The notes beneath the pieces were generated by a model. It worked only from the letters and a program-made list of their open reading frames with translations. It made no database searches and was not told where the DNA came from. Positions 19,640 through 31,066 of a stretch of DNA of 64,000 bases are shown piece after piece. The number at the start of each line of letters is the position of its first letter. Within the stretch, counting starts at the first letter, position 1. The position numbers were made by a program, and so were the translations under genes. This DNA comes from Lonicera japonica (taxonomy: Eukaryota > Streptophyta > Magnoliopsida > Dipsacales > Caprifoliaceae), in NCBI GenBank assembly GCA_021464415.1, contig CM038466.1, positions 35,246,833 through 35,310,832 on the forward strand, in the 5' to 3' direction.

Positions 19640-21936
19640 TATGTATATACACAATCAAACTCTATAAAAAGTTTCTTTTAACTCAAATTTTTATAATTAA
19701 ATGATCAGCTAATTATGTTGTTTGGTTGGGTTTTTAAAAAATATTTTGAGTGTTTTTATTTTTTTATTTTTAAAAAATCACGTTGGTTCCTCCATTTGAA
19801 AAACAGCATTCAAGTAAAAAGTTTCTTTTGTTTATTTTTTGCATGACTAAAAAACAATGATTATATTTTTTGTAAAATTTTAAAAATAGATACCGTATAT
19901 AAATTGAATTAAAAAATAATTTAAAAAAATTATATTTAAAAGTAAATTTTAAATGAAAATTTTAAAAATTACAACCAAACGGAAGCCTGACTCCAGAAAA
20001 TATATTCCGATTTGAAACGGTAAGTATATGCTTTTTGGTTTGGTCAAGGGTCGTTTACACTACTATTCAATCTTTTCTATAGTCTAGGGTTATGCATGCC
20101 ACTTGAATAATTAAGTAGGCATATTTGGGTTAGACATTACGGTGAAAATAAAATAAAATTTAATAATCGAATTAAAAAAAGAAATGTAAAAATTTAGGAG
20201 TAGAGATTGTATATTCAAGCACAAAGCATTGTTAATTAAATAATTATACAATATACTTTTTTTCACTTTGTGCACCAGCTGTAGTTTCTCTTCAATTTTT
20301 TGTATAATACTTGAAACTACTAATGTGGTACATACATATATAGTGCATGGGCGGCGCAGGAGATTGACAATCTTCACTCCTTTTAATAAATTTATATTAT
20401 TAGATGATCTAATAATATAAATTTAAATATAGAATCTAAACGGATAAAGTATTAAGAATCAAACACATGACTAAGATAATTAATATAACACTAGGTAATT
20501 GTTTAACGGGTGCAGATATAGAATGTGCCTCTTACTCACATTTTAATAAATTTATATCATTAGATGATCTGAGTCCTTTTTTTAAATTGAAAAATTAAAT
20601 GCAATATAACCATTGGTACTTTGAAATTTAAGCTGGCCATGGTTCAGATTCTTTATCTTCCGAGGAATGGCATTAAATAATGTCATGAGGTTATGGTCCC
20701 CCATTTCATTTACTACAATATATGCATGGCTTTTGTAAGTTTATTTTTTTAAAGAAACTGGTCACCCACCCCCTGGTCAGTCTCATGTGAAAGAGGGGTC
20801 CCACCCCACTCACATTTATTCTTATTCCATTATACATGACAAATAAATATTTTTAGGCGGAATGCAAATATTTAATAAAATATAAGATAATTGTCTTGTC
20901 TTAGATATATATATAAATTGAATTGATGAGGTATTTAACTTAAAGGGGTTAGACGCACTGGTTTTCTGTTCCAAGTCAGTATTAATTAACCAACTTTTTG
21001 ATTTAGTGATATATGACTATTATATATTAGAATAATATTAGAATCAATTTATTATTTTTAATATTAATTTTTGAAATTATTAAAATAATGTTTGATTAAC
21101 AGTAATTACACATCGTTAGTAAAAATTAGTTAAAATACATAAAAATTAAATCAAAAATTTCATAAGTTAACTCTTGAACTCTGTGAGGTAACCCTAAAAA
21201 AAAATAAAAAATGCCCACTATCAATTTAAACCAAAAGACAGTCAATATTGATTTTTTTTTTTAAAATAGTAGAATTCTAACACACCCAATATGTATGAGA
21301 AGAATATATATTATATAATAAAAATATTACCAATATTAAATACTAGAATTGTAACACACCCAACTAGTATTTTTTTTAATTTTTTTTAGCTGGGATTTAA
21401 ACTAGTTACCAATGCACAATGCATGGGCACCGTTAATTGAACTCCTTAATTACAATTTTCCCCACTATTTTTAATGAGTATTTGTTTTGTGAACGGCTAT
21501 TTATTATTTTTATTTTTGATCTAGAACTGCTTGAGCACTTTTTTTTATATAGGTATATTGATATTATTTATGTGTGTGCAGGATCCGGTTTTTTTGTTAT
21601 TCACCAATATTTTGAACCGGACCAACTAAGTCGGTCTTATATTCATGAAGTAATGGGTTAAACGGAAACCTTTCATATTTACGAGTGTGCGCAGTCTGCC
21701 TTTTCTTTTCAAAATAGGAACTACTTTCTCTTTACCTAAAATAACCTTTCATAAAGAATAATATAATTTTTTATTTAAATTTGTTTTTACACTAAATATA
21801 CAAACAGTCGGTGATAAAAATATTGATGCAAGCTCATCAAATGAACAACTTTATCATCTAAACAAGTCCATTCGCTCTAACCATCAAATTTATGACCAAG
21901 CATTTTAGTCTTTTCAATCATTTAAGCCTACATGTA

Positions 21937-21972
<36 letters not shown>

Positions 21973-22332
21973 CTTCTGGTTACTTACATAACATAATTTT
22001 GTTTTATTATTCGCTGGCCGGATGTAATGCATATTTCTATTTTTAGCGTCTGTGGTACTTAGCGTACAAAGTAGTTTTATTTTTTTGTTGGTAAATGGTT
22101 TTTTACTTTTAGTGTCGATCTGTTTATAGTTAATAAGTGAATTAAAATGATAATTCTCTAAACCTTTTGTTAATAATACGTTGCTACTTTTAGATCCTAA
22201 TAACATATTAAAAAATGATTTTTGTGAAGAGAGAATTTAAAATTATAGAAACAAAGACATATATATTATTTATAAATTTTTGGGAAAACCTGGTTTAGGT
22301 ACGTGAGAGTCAAAGGAGATCTAGAGACAGAG
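19640..22332. other. AT-rich intergenic sequence
   Basis: No gene or recognisable element seen apart from a (CT)n-(AT)n microsatellite at 21937-21973. Two near-identical 35-bp stretches (AATAAATTTATATTATTAGAT type) occur near 20385 and 20550. Confidence 0.4.
21937..21973. repeat. (CT)n(AT)n microsatellite
   Basis: About nine CT units pass directly into about nine AT units. Confidence 0.9.
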
Positions 22333-22480
22333 TAATTTTACGTAGTTATAAAAAACTGACATATCAATGTGTCAATCACTCATTAATTAGAACGTAATAT
22401 AATATGATTCTTTTAACAAATACATAATGATCACATTAGATATGTCAGCTTTTTATGTACACCTAAAATTATTGCTAGAA
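22333..22480. mobile_element. Small MITE, copy 1
   Basis: About 150 bp with imperfect long terminal inverted repeats: AGTAATTTTACGTAGTTATA and, as reverse complement of the end, AGCAATAATTTTAGGTGTAC, both continuing into CTGACATATC. A related copy in the opposite orientation lies at 23013-23165. Confidence 0.6.
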
Positions 22481-23012
22481 GCAAAGTTGTTGAGTTAATT
22501 TTGGGAGAGAGAGAGAGAGAGATGACATAAATTTGGAAGAGAAATTATTCGTTGCAACTTAGCAATTAAGCATGTTGAGTTAAATAGGAGGTAAATTAAG
22601 AACTGAACACGTACAGTACTGTGTGTAAGAGATATGTACTGAGCAGTTTTTAATTTTTTAGCCACCTTTAAGAGTTGGTGGTTAACAGGTGACAAAATAA
22701 ATATACAAGGTGACAAAATAGATCGAGTAATTATGCAAAATTTACTCTTTTAATTAGGATAAGCATGTATTAAACGTGTTTATTCCCAAACAATTTCTTG
22801 ATTTGGGGAGATTTCTATCATTAATTTTGGAGATGAAGAATTTATTTTTTACCAATATTTAAAAACTTCATTCTAATTAGATTCCTTTTGAATAAGTTTT
22901 ACTGGCGATGATATAATTATTATTGGGTCATTACGAAAAACAAGCTAAGATCGCCCCTCCCCACCCCAACCCACAAACCCGAAGTTAAGAAAAATAATAC
23001 TACTTATACTTT

Positions 23013-23165
23013 TTCAGTAGTTTTAGGTAAACAAAAAATATCTTATATATCTAATGTGGTTATTATGTATTGGTTAAAAGAACAGTAACACATCTTATTT
23101 TAACTAATAAGTGATTGATACATTGTTATGTTACCTTTTATGTTCAGGTAAAATTAATCATACTT
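23013..23165. mobile_element. Small MITE, copy 2 (inverted relative to copy 1)
   Basis: Matches the reverse complement of 22333-22480 over about 150 bp, for example TATCTAATGTGGTTATTATG against TATCTAATGTGATCATTATG. Confidence 0.6.
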
Positions 23166-23731
23166 TTTTTGCCCCTTTAAATTTAAAATCTTAGAATTAG
23201 AACCGCAACTATTAAGGTCTATCAATGGGTCGTGTAAGGGTTGGATTCATGTCTGGTGACAATTGCCTCCATCCATGCATGACCCGTTTAATAAACGGGT
23301 AAAAAAATCAAATTCAAACACGATCCATTAATTAACGAATGACACGACCCGATTCGTTTTAACTTGTTTAAAATAAACAGTTCGATTCGAGTCATATACG
23401 AATAACATTTACTGACTTGTTAATAATTAAGTTAACTATTAAATGAAATATAGATTAAAGGGTTTTTGGAGTATAGAATTATAATGTTTTCATATAAACT
23501 AAGAAAAGATTAATATAGATTTATATAGGAAGCATATAAGAGTATAAAACCCTAGAGTCTAAAATTCATCACATATTGTAATTATGTTGGACCTTCAGAA
23601 TTTGGAAAGTGGAAAATTTGGGGGGTGTGAAATCAGTGTGAAAAAAATGAAAGGTCATGATGGAAGGAAAAATATTTAATACAAAATTTTAAAATTTTTA
23701 AAAACCTTAGGTAAATATCTGTTTATTATAT

Positions 23732-24576
23732 GGGTGATTTTATTTCTATCCACCAAATCTTGCAGTTAATCCACATTGTTAAGTTAATCCGCATTACATA
23801 ATAAGTTAATTCGCGAGCGTGGATGAACTGACAAAAAATATTATGAATTTAATTTTATAAATATTATTTTAAATAATAATTTAATATGGAAATATCTACT
23901 AAATTAATAAGTATAACCACTTTAAAAATTTAGATGGGTAAATTTTAATTAACTTTGCAGTAAAATAACAAAAACAAAATTTAACCCCTTTCCCCTTACG
24001 GTTTTAATGATTCTCCCAGTGTCTCTTCTTCTTCTTCTTCTTCTTCTTCTTCTTCTTCTTCTTCTTCTTCTTCTTCTTCTTCTTCTTCTTCTTCTTCTTC
24101 TTCTTCTTCTTCTTCTTCTTCTTCTTCTCCTCCTCCTTCTTCTTCTTCTTCTTCTTCTTCTTCTTCTTCTTCTTCTTCTTCTCCTTCTTCTTCTTCCTAT
24201 CACAAATCATAGATTAGTTTCATATTCTTTAAATCACCAAATCTGTATTCCAGCCTTAGAAACCCACACCCACAATTTCGAAAATCTTGAACTAATTTGG
24301 TTTTTGTATTATGTAAATCTAACTCACAATATGGAAGATCAAAAATTTAAATTATACCAAGTTTCTTATATCATGTCTAACTTTCAGACTAAATAATTAT
24401 ATTATTAATTATAATGTTGGGGGTTCTAAAAGATTAATGAATAAAAAAATTGTAAATTACTGGATAAGGTCTATTTGCAACGCAAGCTGAAAAAGTTGGT
24501 CATCCCCTCTTATATATATATATATATAATACACACTATATATACTTGGTCATTCTTTCACTCTATTTTTGTGTGT

Positions 24577-24623
<47 letters not shown>

Positions 24624-24960
24624 GCGTCTATTCGATCAACACAAGCGCATAAGTAACTCTAAACTGTTCAAATTTTTTTAAATGTAAAGATGAAATTAAT
24701 TAAAAGGAATTATATTTAGATTAGGAATGTTAATTAGAATGAATTATATTTAGATTAGGAAAGTTAATTAAAAGGAATTATATTTAGATTAGGAATGTTA
24801 ATAAAAAAGAAATCTAAAGTTATACAATTAAAATTTAATTAAAATTGGCGGATATACTAATCAATTTTAAAAAGGATAATTTTGTAAAACTTCATTTAAA
24901 ATTTTCATAATTTAGGGGTGGATTAACGGCAAGATTTGGTGGATAGAAACAAAATCACCC
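23732..24960. mobile_element. Non-autonomous MULE, 1229 bp (TSD TTATTATAT)
   Basis: Both ends carry an about 43-bp inverted repeat starting GGGTGATTTTATTTCTATCC and ending in GATAGAAACAAAATCACCC. The element is flanked by the perfect 9-bp duplication TTATTATAT (23723-23731 and 24961-24969), diagnostic of Mutator-like elements. The TIR is shared with the MBF1-carrying element at 58317-60034. Internal sequence includes a (CTT)n tract and a short possible leader, but no cargo gene that I recognise. Confidence 0.9.
24024..24197. repeat. (CTT)n microsatellite inside the MULE
   Basis: About 57 CTT units with few interruptions (CTC), all inside the element. The poly-Leu, poly-Arg and poly-Lys ORFs across it are artefacts. 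Confidence 0.95.
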
Positions 24961-25039
24961 TTATTATATATGGGTTACATGGTTATTGATGGGTTTACAC
25001 AACCCAAAATCGACTCGTATTCTTACTGGGTTAAACAGG

Positions 25040-26708
25040 TGATAAACGCATAATATTATCATGTTTAAGCTCTTTCCCGGAGTCGCTTGACGCGTTTGTT
25101 GCTTTAATTCTGCCTAATTATCCACTTATCTTGAGATTAGTGCCGTAGCGAGTTTTGTATTTAACATGGCCCAAGTTGGTGTGTATTTTGTAGTATTCCA
25201 CGTGTTTGTAGGATTGGAGTACAACGGTGTTGCATAGATTGATCAAGAGTGAGCTCGGAGGCTTGCAAAGTGCTGAGTGAACAAGTTCCAGACCCATGAT
25301 CGATCATGGGCAAAGCCATGATCGATCATGGCTTGCAAAATTTCTGGCAGAACACTTCCATGATCGATCATGGGCAAAGCCATGATCGATCATGGCCCTG
25401 CGAGTGCACCAACTATCTTTTGCTTTTAGCCTTATTTTGGGGAAACTTGTTCCTAGATATTTTCCCTTGGATAGTTTATTAATTTAAGTACTCCTTTAGC
25501 TATTGTTTAGTCTAGGGAGATAGGAGATAGATCATCATCTAGTTTTACACACTTATAAGTTCTAGAGAGAAGGGATAGCTCTTGGAGTTTTGTTCTTCAT
25601 TTTCCTTTGTAAGTGTTTAATTTGTAAGAATGATTTCTTCTTCTATAATATTCATTTTTGCATCTATTATGGAGTAGTCTATTACTAAGGTTACGGAGGT
25701 TGATTGCGATATGATTTTCGGTGATTAATGGCTCAATCCATGTTTAAAGTTTGATAAATATTTGTGAATCCTCTTCTTCTTCATCATATCTACCATTTTC
25801 AAGCTTTCTAGGTGTTTTCATTTTAATTTAAGACTTTATATGCCTTGTATATTTAGTTCATGGTTGTTAAGAAACATACAACATATTTATATGGTTCTAG
25901 AAAGCTTGTAGTCTCTTTCCCCCATCCATGGAGTTTTTCCCTCTTCATAGAAATTATGAATAGTTCTTAAAACTCCATAGATGGATTTCAAATTTGTTTA
26001 GCTTATCTTTGATTCATTTATTGATATATTGAGTGCTTCTTACACTTTATGTGATATTTAGACTCTTTATTTTCTACCATATGTGATAAATGATGAGATG
26101 ACAAATTTATCCCATAAACTTCATTCCGTTTTATTGTTAGGATTCACTTTCTAATTTTCATTCTTTAAATCATAAGATTTCATACACTTGCTTTATGTTA
26201 AATCTTTTTATGATGAGTTTGTCATATCTATCTCGGATTAGCTTCATCGGGAATGGGTTGCCTCGCTTCACACCCGTAGCTAAGAGGTAGGAATGATAAC
26301 CTCGTCTTTGGTGGAATGTTGTTTGTTTCTCTCTTGATATAGCTTCAATCCGGGAATGAGTCGCCTAGCGTCGCACCCTTTGCTATTGAGAGATACACCA
26401 ACACTCCCCATATTTCGAGAAACCTAGTGTTGTAATCTTTGTATGAGCTAGTGATCAACGTCTCTTAAATCGTAACTAACCTCCACTTACCTTAGTGCTT
26501 TCTTATTAATTTTCACAACTGTTTTACATTTCCGTTGTTCTACAACCATTTCAACTTACAAGAATCAGAAAACACCGTAAAATCCGTAATCCATTCCATC
26601 CCTTTTCACTTATCCCTGTGTTTCGACACTCGGACTTCCGAGACTATATTACAACTTGACAAGCTTGCACTTGGGCTATATCAAAGCGCGTTATTTTAAG
26701 TTGCGTCA
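25040..26708 (+). repeat. Solo LTR, palindrome family, copy 1 (TSD ACAGG)
   Basis: Begins TGATAAACGC, ends TTGCGTCA and is flanked by the 5-bp duplication ACAGG (25035-25039 and 26709-26713). It is about 90% identical by eye to 39181-40840. It has no coding domains. It contains four 16-18 bp palindromes near 25293-25396 and conserved downstream blocks (TCCATGGAGTTTTTCCCTCT, GGTTGCCTCGCTTCACACCC). Confidence 0.9.
25293..25396. repeat. Two pairs of CATGATCGATCATG palindromes
   Basis: Perfect palindromes occur at 25293-25310 (CCCATGATCGATCATGGG), 25315-25332 (GCCATGATCGATCATGGC), 25358-25373 and 25379-25396. They form two pairs separated by 4-5 bp, the second pair repeating the first, with the two pairs 25 bp apart. 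Confidence 0.95.
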
Positions 26709-26880
26709 ACAGGTTTTATTCGGGTCACGCGAATTTACACGAAATCGACTCATTTAATAAATGGGTTTAACAAGTTTACCTGATTATAACCCGTACTCGT
26801 TAAACTTTCATCCAAACTATGTAAATTCGCATCGATTTCGTATTGTATTATCTTCTTGTGTTGTAAATTGCCAAGCATAG

Positions 26881-27688
26881 GCACTAGTAAAGACAGTAAT
26901 TTAGTGGATGTAATTAAGAACACACTTTTATTATTTGCCTGTGGTAGTGGTTTCTATTTTTGGTGTATATTATGCAATAATTGCATTAGCATAATTGATG
27001 TAATTTTTTTAAGAAATGGAATAAAAGTGATCCTCCGAAATCCATCTAAAAATGTAGAATAAAATCCTCACAAAAGAAAAATGTCACTAAAGATGTAGAG
27101 TGCTAAAACAATCTATTGGAGTGATGATGATAATAATACCCTAATTTGAAACATTGCTAAACTTTCAAAATTGCCTTTTCATTCTACATGCATGACCTTA
27201 ATATCAAACTGATTTGCATGGTTTATGGTCTCTCGTCTGAAATTAATATTATTACTAGCAGTAATTTAATCAATATTCAAAAGCCAGTAAAACAAACTTA
27301 TATAATATATTGAAAGATTTAATACGTTAGTTATATCTCAAAATTAAATGAAACAATCACCCAAAAAAAAAGTGATACATTTGAGATGGAGTATTAATTG
27401 ATTTTGTTCACGATTTCATAATGGGTAATATAAACTTGTCATTGAATTTATTGACAAAAATTGCATATATATTCTAATTTCTAGCATGCCCAGATGAAAT
27501 CTTAGTGTTAATCTATGCCAATAACATTACAAATTAAATGAGACAATGTTGAATTAAACAAGACAATCTTAGTGACTTAAATGATAAAATTTCTTATAGT
27601 GCATCTTCAGTATGTTGACGAGATTGTAATTAGAGAAAGTTGTATGTAGTTTAATTGTTGAGCTCTTTCCCTTCGCACCAAAAGAGAA
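26881..27688. other. AT-rich intergenic sequence
   Basis: No gene or recognised element seen. Confidence 0.4.

Positions 27689-27783
<95 letters not shown>
27689..27783. repeat. (TAA)n microsatellite
   Basis: About 31 uninterrupted TAA units, about 90 bp before the start of segmental duplication copy A. Confidence 0.95.
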
Positions 27784-27784
<1 letters not shown>

Positions 27785-28149
27785 GAATATAATTATACAG
27801 TTATAATATTATGTCATACAATTTAACATACATGTCTTGCGCAATAAAACAAACCCATGTTGCTTTGGGCATTACTCCGCCTCTAGGCAATATATCTCAT
27901 GCCTTTCAACACACTTAACTACAAGGTGTTGCACATGTGACATTGTGCCAACCATTTTGTGCAGGAGTTCGATTTCTGTTAGTACAGGTGATCAGGGATG
28001 ATCTATTTTCCAAATGAAGATTAATTGCATCCCAATATAAATATGGGGATAACTCATGAAAAAAAAAATAAAAAAAATTGGTGACCACTTCTTCACGTGG
28101 ACTTGAAAACGATTTTTCGGGACAAACTTATTTCATATACTACATAAGG

Positions 28150-28151
<2 letters not shown>

Positions 28152-28203
<52 letters not shown>
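28152..28203. repeat. (GA)n microsatellite, copy A
   Basis: About 26 GA units. The orthologous tract in copy B is at 58032-58083 with almost the same length. Confidence 0.95.
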
Positions 28204-28206
<3 letters not shown>

Positions 28207-28364
28207 ATTTGCAAGTTATACCATTTTGAAATAAAAATTAGAAGGGGCCACGAGAAAATCTGAGGGAATGACAGCTTTGTTTCATACACATTTTCATTAA
28301 TGGACATAAATTTTCATTAATATTAGAGAGGGGGTCACACCTTGTAGCATTTGGATATATATAT

Positions 28365-28425
28365 TTGTAATCTAGCGGTAAGGTACTTAATCTAATTTAT
28401 GAGAAATTTTGAATTCGAGTTATTT
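28365..28425 (+). repeat. tRNA-like (SINE-type) module
   Basis: CTAGCGGTAAGG resembles a pol III A box and GAATTCGAG, about 40 bp later, a B box. The module is present in both duplication copies (58250-58313 in B). It is too diverged to fold as a tRNA. Confidence 0.3.
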
Positions 28426-29605
28426 TAGTACAAAAGAATTTAGCCCTTCCTTTTTAAAATAAATAAATAAGTCAGCTAGAAAACTTCACGTGAATTATAG
28501 ACAACTAAGAGAGATATAAACATGGGAAGAATCCCTATTAAAGAAAAATATTTTTTAAGGAAATCTTTAAATATATCTACATGATTTGTTAATTTATCTA
28601 CATTATTTTAATTACTAGCTAACTTGGTCCAAAATATCTTTTAGTTTATCCACTTGATGGATAAATTTATAAAATTAATGAAAAACAAATTAATTTCACT
28701 TTTTCAAAAGTGAAATTAACAACTATTCTACTCAATCAAAACCGAGTTCTAAATTTTTCAAAAACTCCATCAATAAATATTAGCTATACATATATTGTAT
28801 ACCAACACTCACATAGCTTGACAACTAAAAATAACAAAATGCTTTTACATTGGATTAATTAAAACTCTTATGTCTTAATTTTTCTATTTTGAATTTTTAT
28901 AGTTATTTTAAGCACAAGTGAAAAATCACAACATATGGTGGCTTTCTCTATCCACTGATTTTGTGTAACTTGAAATTGCAAATGAATTTGCGCAAATAAG
29001 CAACAATTTAATTATGCTTAATATCTTGTTAAAATATTGTGCTTAATACAGACGATATTAATTTTTTGTTGGAAACCTTGAATATAACTTAAATTTATTT
29101 TAAGAATTTGAAGATCTTGAACGGACTATACTTCATTTGGATAGGTGGTGGCTGGATGGAAAAGGTAAATGAGAGGGATACAAATGGGATTAGGGTTTTT
29201 GTAATAGATAAGATATTTTTGTAAGATAGCATTTGATAAAAAGGAATGTTTATATTTTATTTAGTGAATTAACTTACCGTGGCATTTTTGTTATTAATAA
29301 TTAGATGATATTAAATTTTCCATTTTTCTTGGTGGATGAATAAATCAGGTGGATATATTCAAAATCACTCTTTTACTTCTCATCTAACTTAAAAAACTTT
29401 CAACTAACTCTACTAGTGCTTTATCTAGTTAGAAAATTAATATTTTTAGTTCCGAAGTCATAATCATATGATAAATTAAGAATGTACGTGATATTCTTAT
29501 TTTGGAACTAAAATCATTGATATTGAAAGTGTCCAATCAATATACTTGACATTGTAATTTGTATTTAATTAATTTTCAACTATAAAGGAGAGCATTCACA
29601 AGTTG

Positions 29606-30140
29606 GCTATTATTTGTTGGGGAATTTGGTGTTCGAGAAACAATTTTCTGTTTGAATTTTCTCGTATTGACGTTAGCAGAATCGTGATCAAGCCTTTTTG
29701 TTGATTTTCGAATTTGGCCAAATACGCATTAACTGTGACGCTTCAGTTAAGGCGTCTTTTGCTGCTGTGGGTGTTGCTCGGGATTCTTTGGGGCAAATTA
29801 TAGATGGGTTCGGTCATTTTATCCCTCCCTTCTCCTCGGCTCTTCTGGCTTAATCATTTGGCGCTTGCCTTTTTTATGTGAGATCGGGTTCTTGTGAGGC
29901 TTGGGTGGAGAGCGATAATGCGTCGGTTGTTGATAGTTTGTCAATAAGGAAAAGGCGCCTCCTTAGAAAGTTGCCTCAGTTTATTTAGATATCCATGCTC
30001 CGGCAGCAGAATTCTCCATTTCTTTCTTGGTTTTGCGTAGATCAAACAAGTGGCAAATTGGATTGCTAGTTATGTGTGGAGATGGTTTACTTTGAAAAAC
30101 TCCCATCCCCGTCCATTGTTCATTGATATACATGAGCTCA
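29606..30140 (+). pseudogene. LINE-derived RNase H-like (RVT_3) fragment
   Basis: Translating past stops and shifts gives WGIWCSRNNFLFE followed by INCDASVKASFAAVGVARD and WVESDNASVVDSL. This is the linker-plus-RNase H arrangement found at the 3' end of plant L1-type LINE ORF2 and in related RVT_3 proteins. The catalytic Asp of NCDAS and the Asp of ESDN are visible. Several stop codons and frame changes make it non-functional. Copy B of the segmental duplication keeps only a short part (about 61860-61950, with GTGAGGCTTGGGTGGAGAG), so the fragment predates the duplication and was deleted in B. Confidence 0.7.
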
Positions 30141-30570
30141 AACCCGTCCCAATCCATTCTTATTGTATGTTATGACAAAAGTGTTTAAAGAAAAATATAT
30201 TATACACATTCTTATTTGGTTTGGATTGATTTGATTTGATTTGATTTTGTTGGCCAAACGAATTAAATTGACATGAACTTGTATCCAACTGAGGATTTTA
30301 TGAACATGGCTCATTAAAATTAGATAGGGTCAAAAAGTCGCGGATTTAATATTTTTCCAGCTCTACACAAATTGCAGAGCACTAAAACATGAAACACTCG
30401 TGACACTAAAAAAATGATACTTAAGGCTGGACCTTCTAAAAACATTGTTCAAAAAATTGGACAAATTCTTAACGGGTATTTATAGCTACTAGCACTTAAA
30501 CTAAGTATTTAATAGTCTAAGAAGTGCTTTTAAATGCAACTCAACGTCGTTGCTTAATTGAATAAAATTA

Positions 30571-31066
30571 GACCTCGTTTGATTCAGGTATTAGGGTCAA
30601 TGGAATTAATAATACCAGTATTAATAGTACTGGACTATTAATCCTGGTATTAATTTAATACCAATACCTTATTTGATTCATGCAGTATTAATACTGAGAT
30701 ATCTCATGCTGATGTTAATACTATGTTTGGTTCTATAACTCGTATACGGGATTATGTTTTGGGCTAACAAAAAATTTTAAAAACAAAAATATATATATAA
30801 AAAAATTTAAAATTTAAAATTAAATTAAAATAATACTAATATAGTAGTAGTAGTAGTGGCATTTTTGAAAATATATAGTTTATTTTTCTTAATCCTGGAT
30901 AAACAATACCAGCTCCCCCTCGTATTAAATTATACCACAAAGAGTAGTATTAAGTTAGTACCACTATTAGTAATCCCATCACATTTGTGCGAATCAAACA
31001 AAGTATTATAAAAAAGTGGTATTAATAATCTCATCTTACTTTTTAATACCCGAATCAAACGAGACC
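30571..31066. mobile_element. Tourist/PIF-Harbinger-type MITE, 496 bp (TSD TTA)
   Basis: The ends are GACCTCGTTTGATTCAGGTATTA and, reverse-complemented, GGTCTCGTTTGATTCGGGTATTA. They are flanked by TTA (30568-30570 and 31067-31069), the 3-bp duplication of PIF/Harbinger MITEs. It is non-coding and lies in copy A only. Confidence 0.85.

Larger units (their letters stand above)
23215..26880. repeat. Old GGGTCGTGT-rich element, split by two insertions
   Basis: 23215-23400, 24970-25039 and 26709-26830 all contain GACCCGTTTAATAAACGGGT, ACACGAC and GGGTTTAACA motifs like the element at 11179-11896. The pieces look like one diverged relative broken by the MULE at 23732-24960 and the solo LTR at 25040-26708. 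Its ends are too decayed to place. Confidence 0.45.

Noticed and set aside
23949..24396. Poly-Arg, poly-Lys and poly-Leu ORFs
   Set aside because: Pure translations of a (CTT)n microsatellite within a MULE.
25293..25396. CRISPR-like spaced repeats
   Set aside because: The units are palindromes repeated within an LTR family, with no unique spacers, in plant nuclear DNA.
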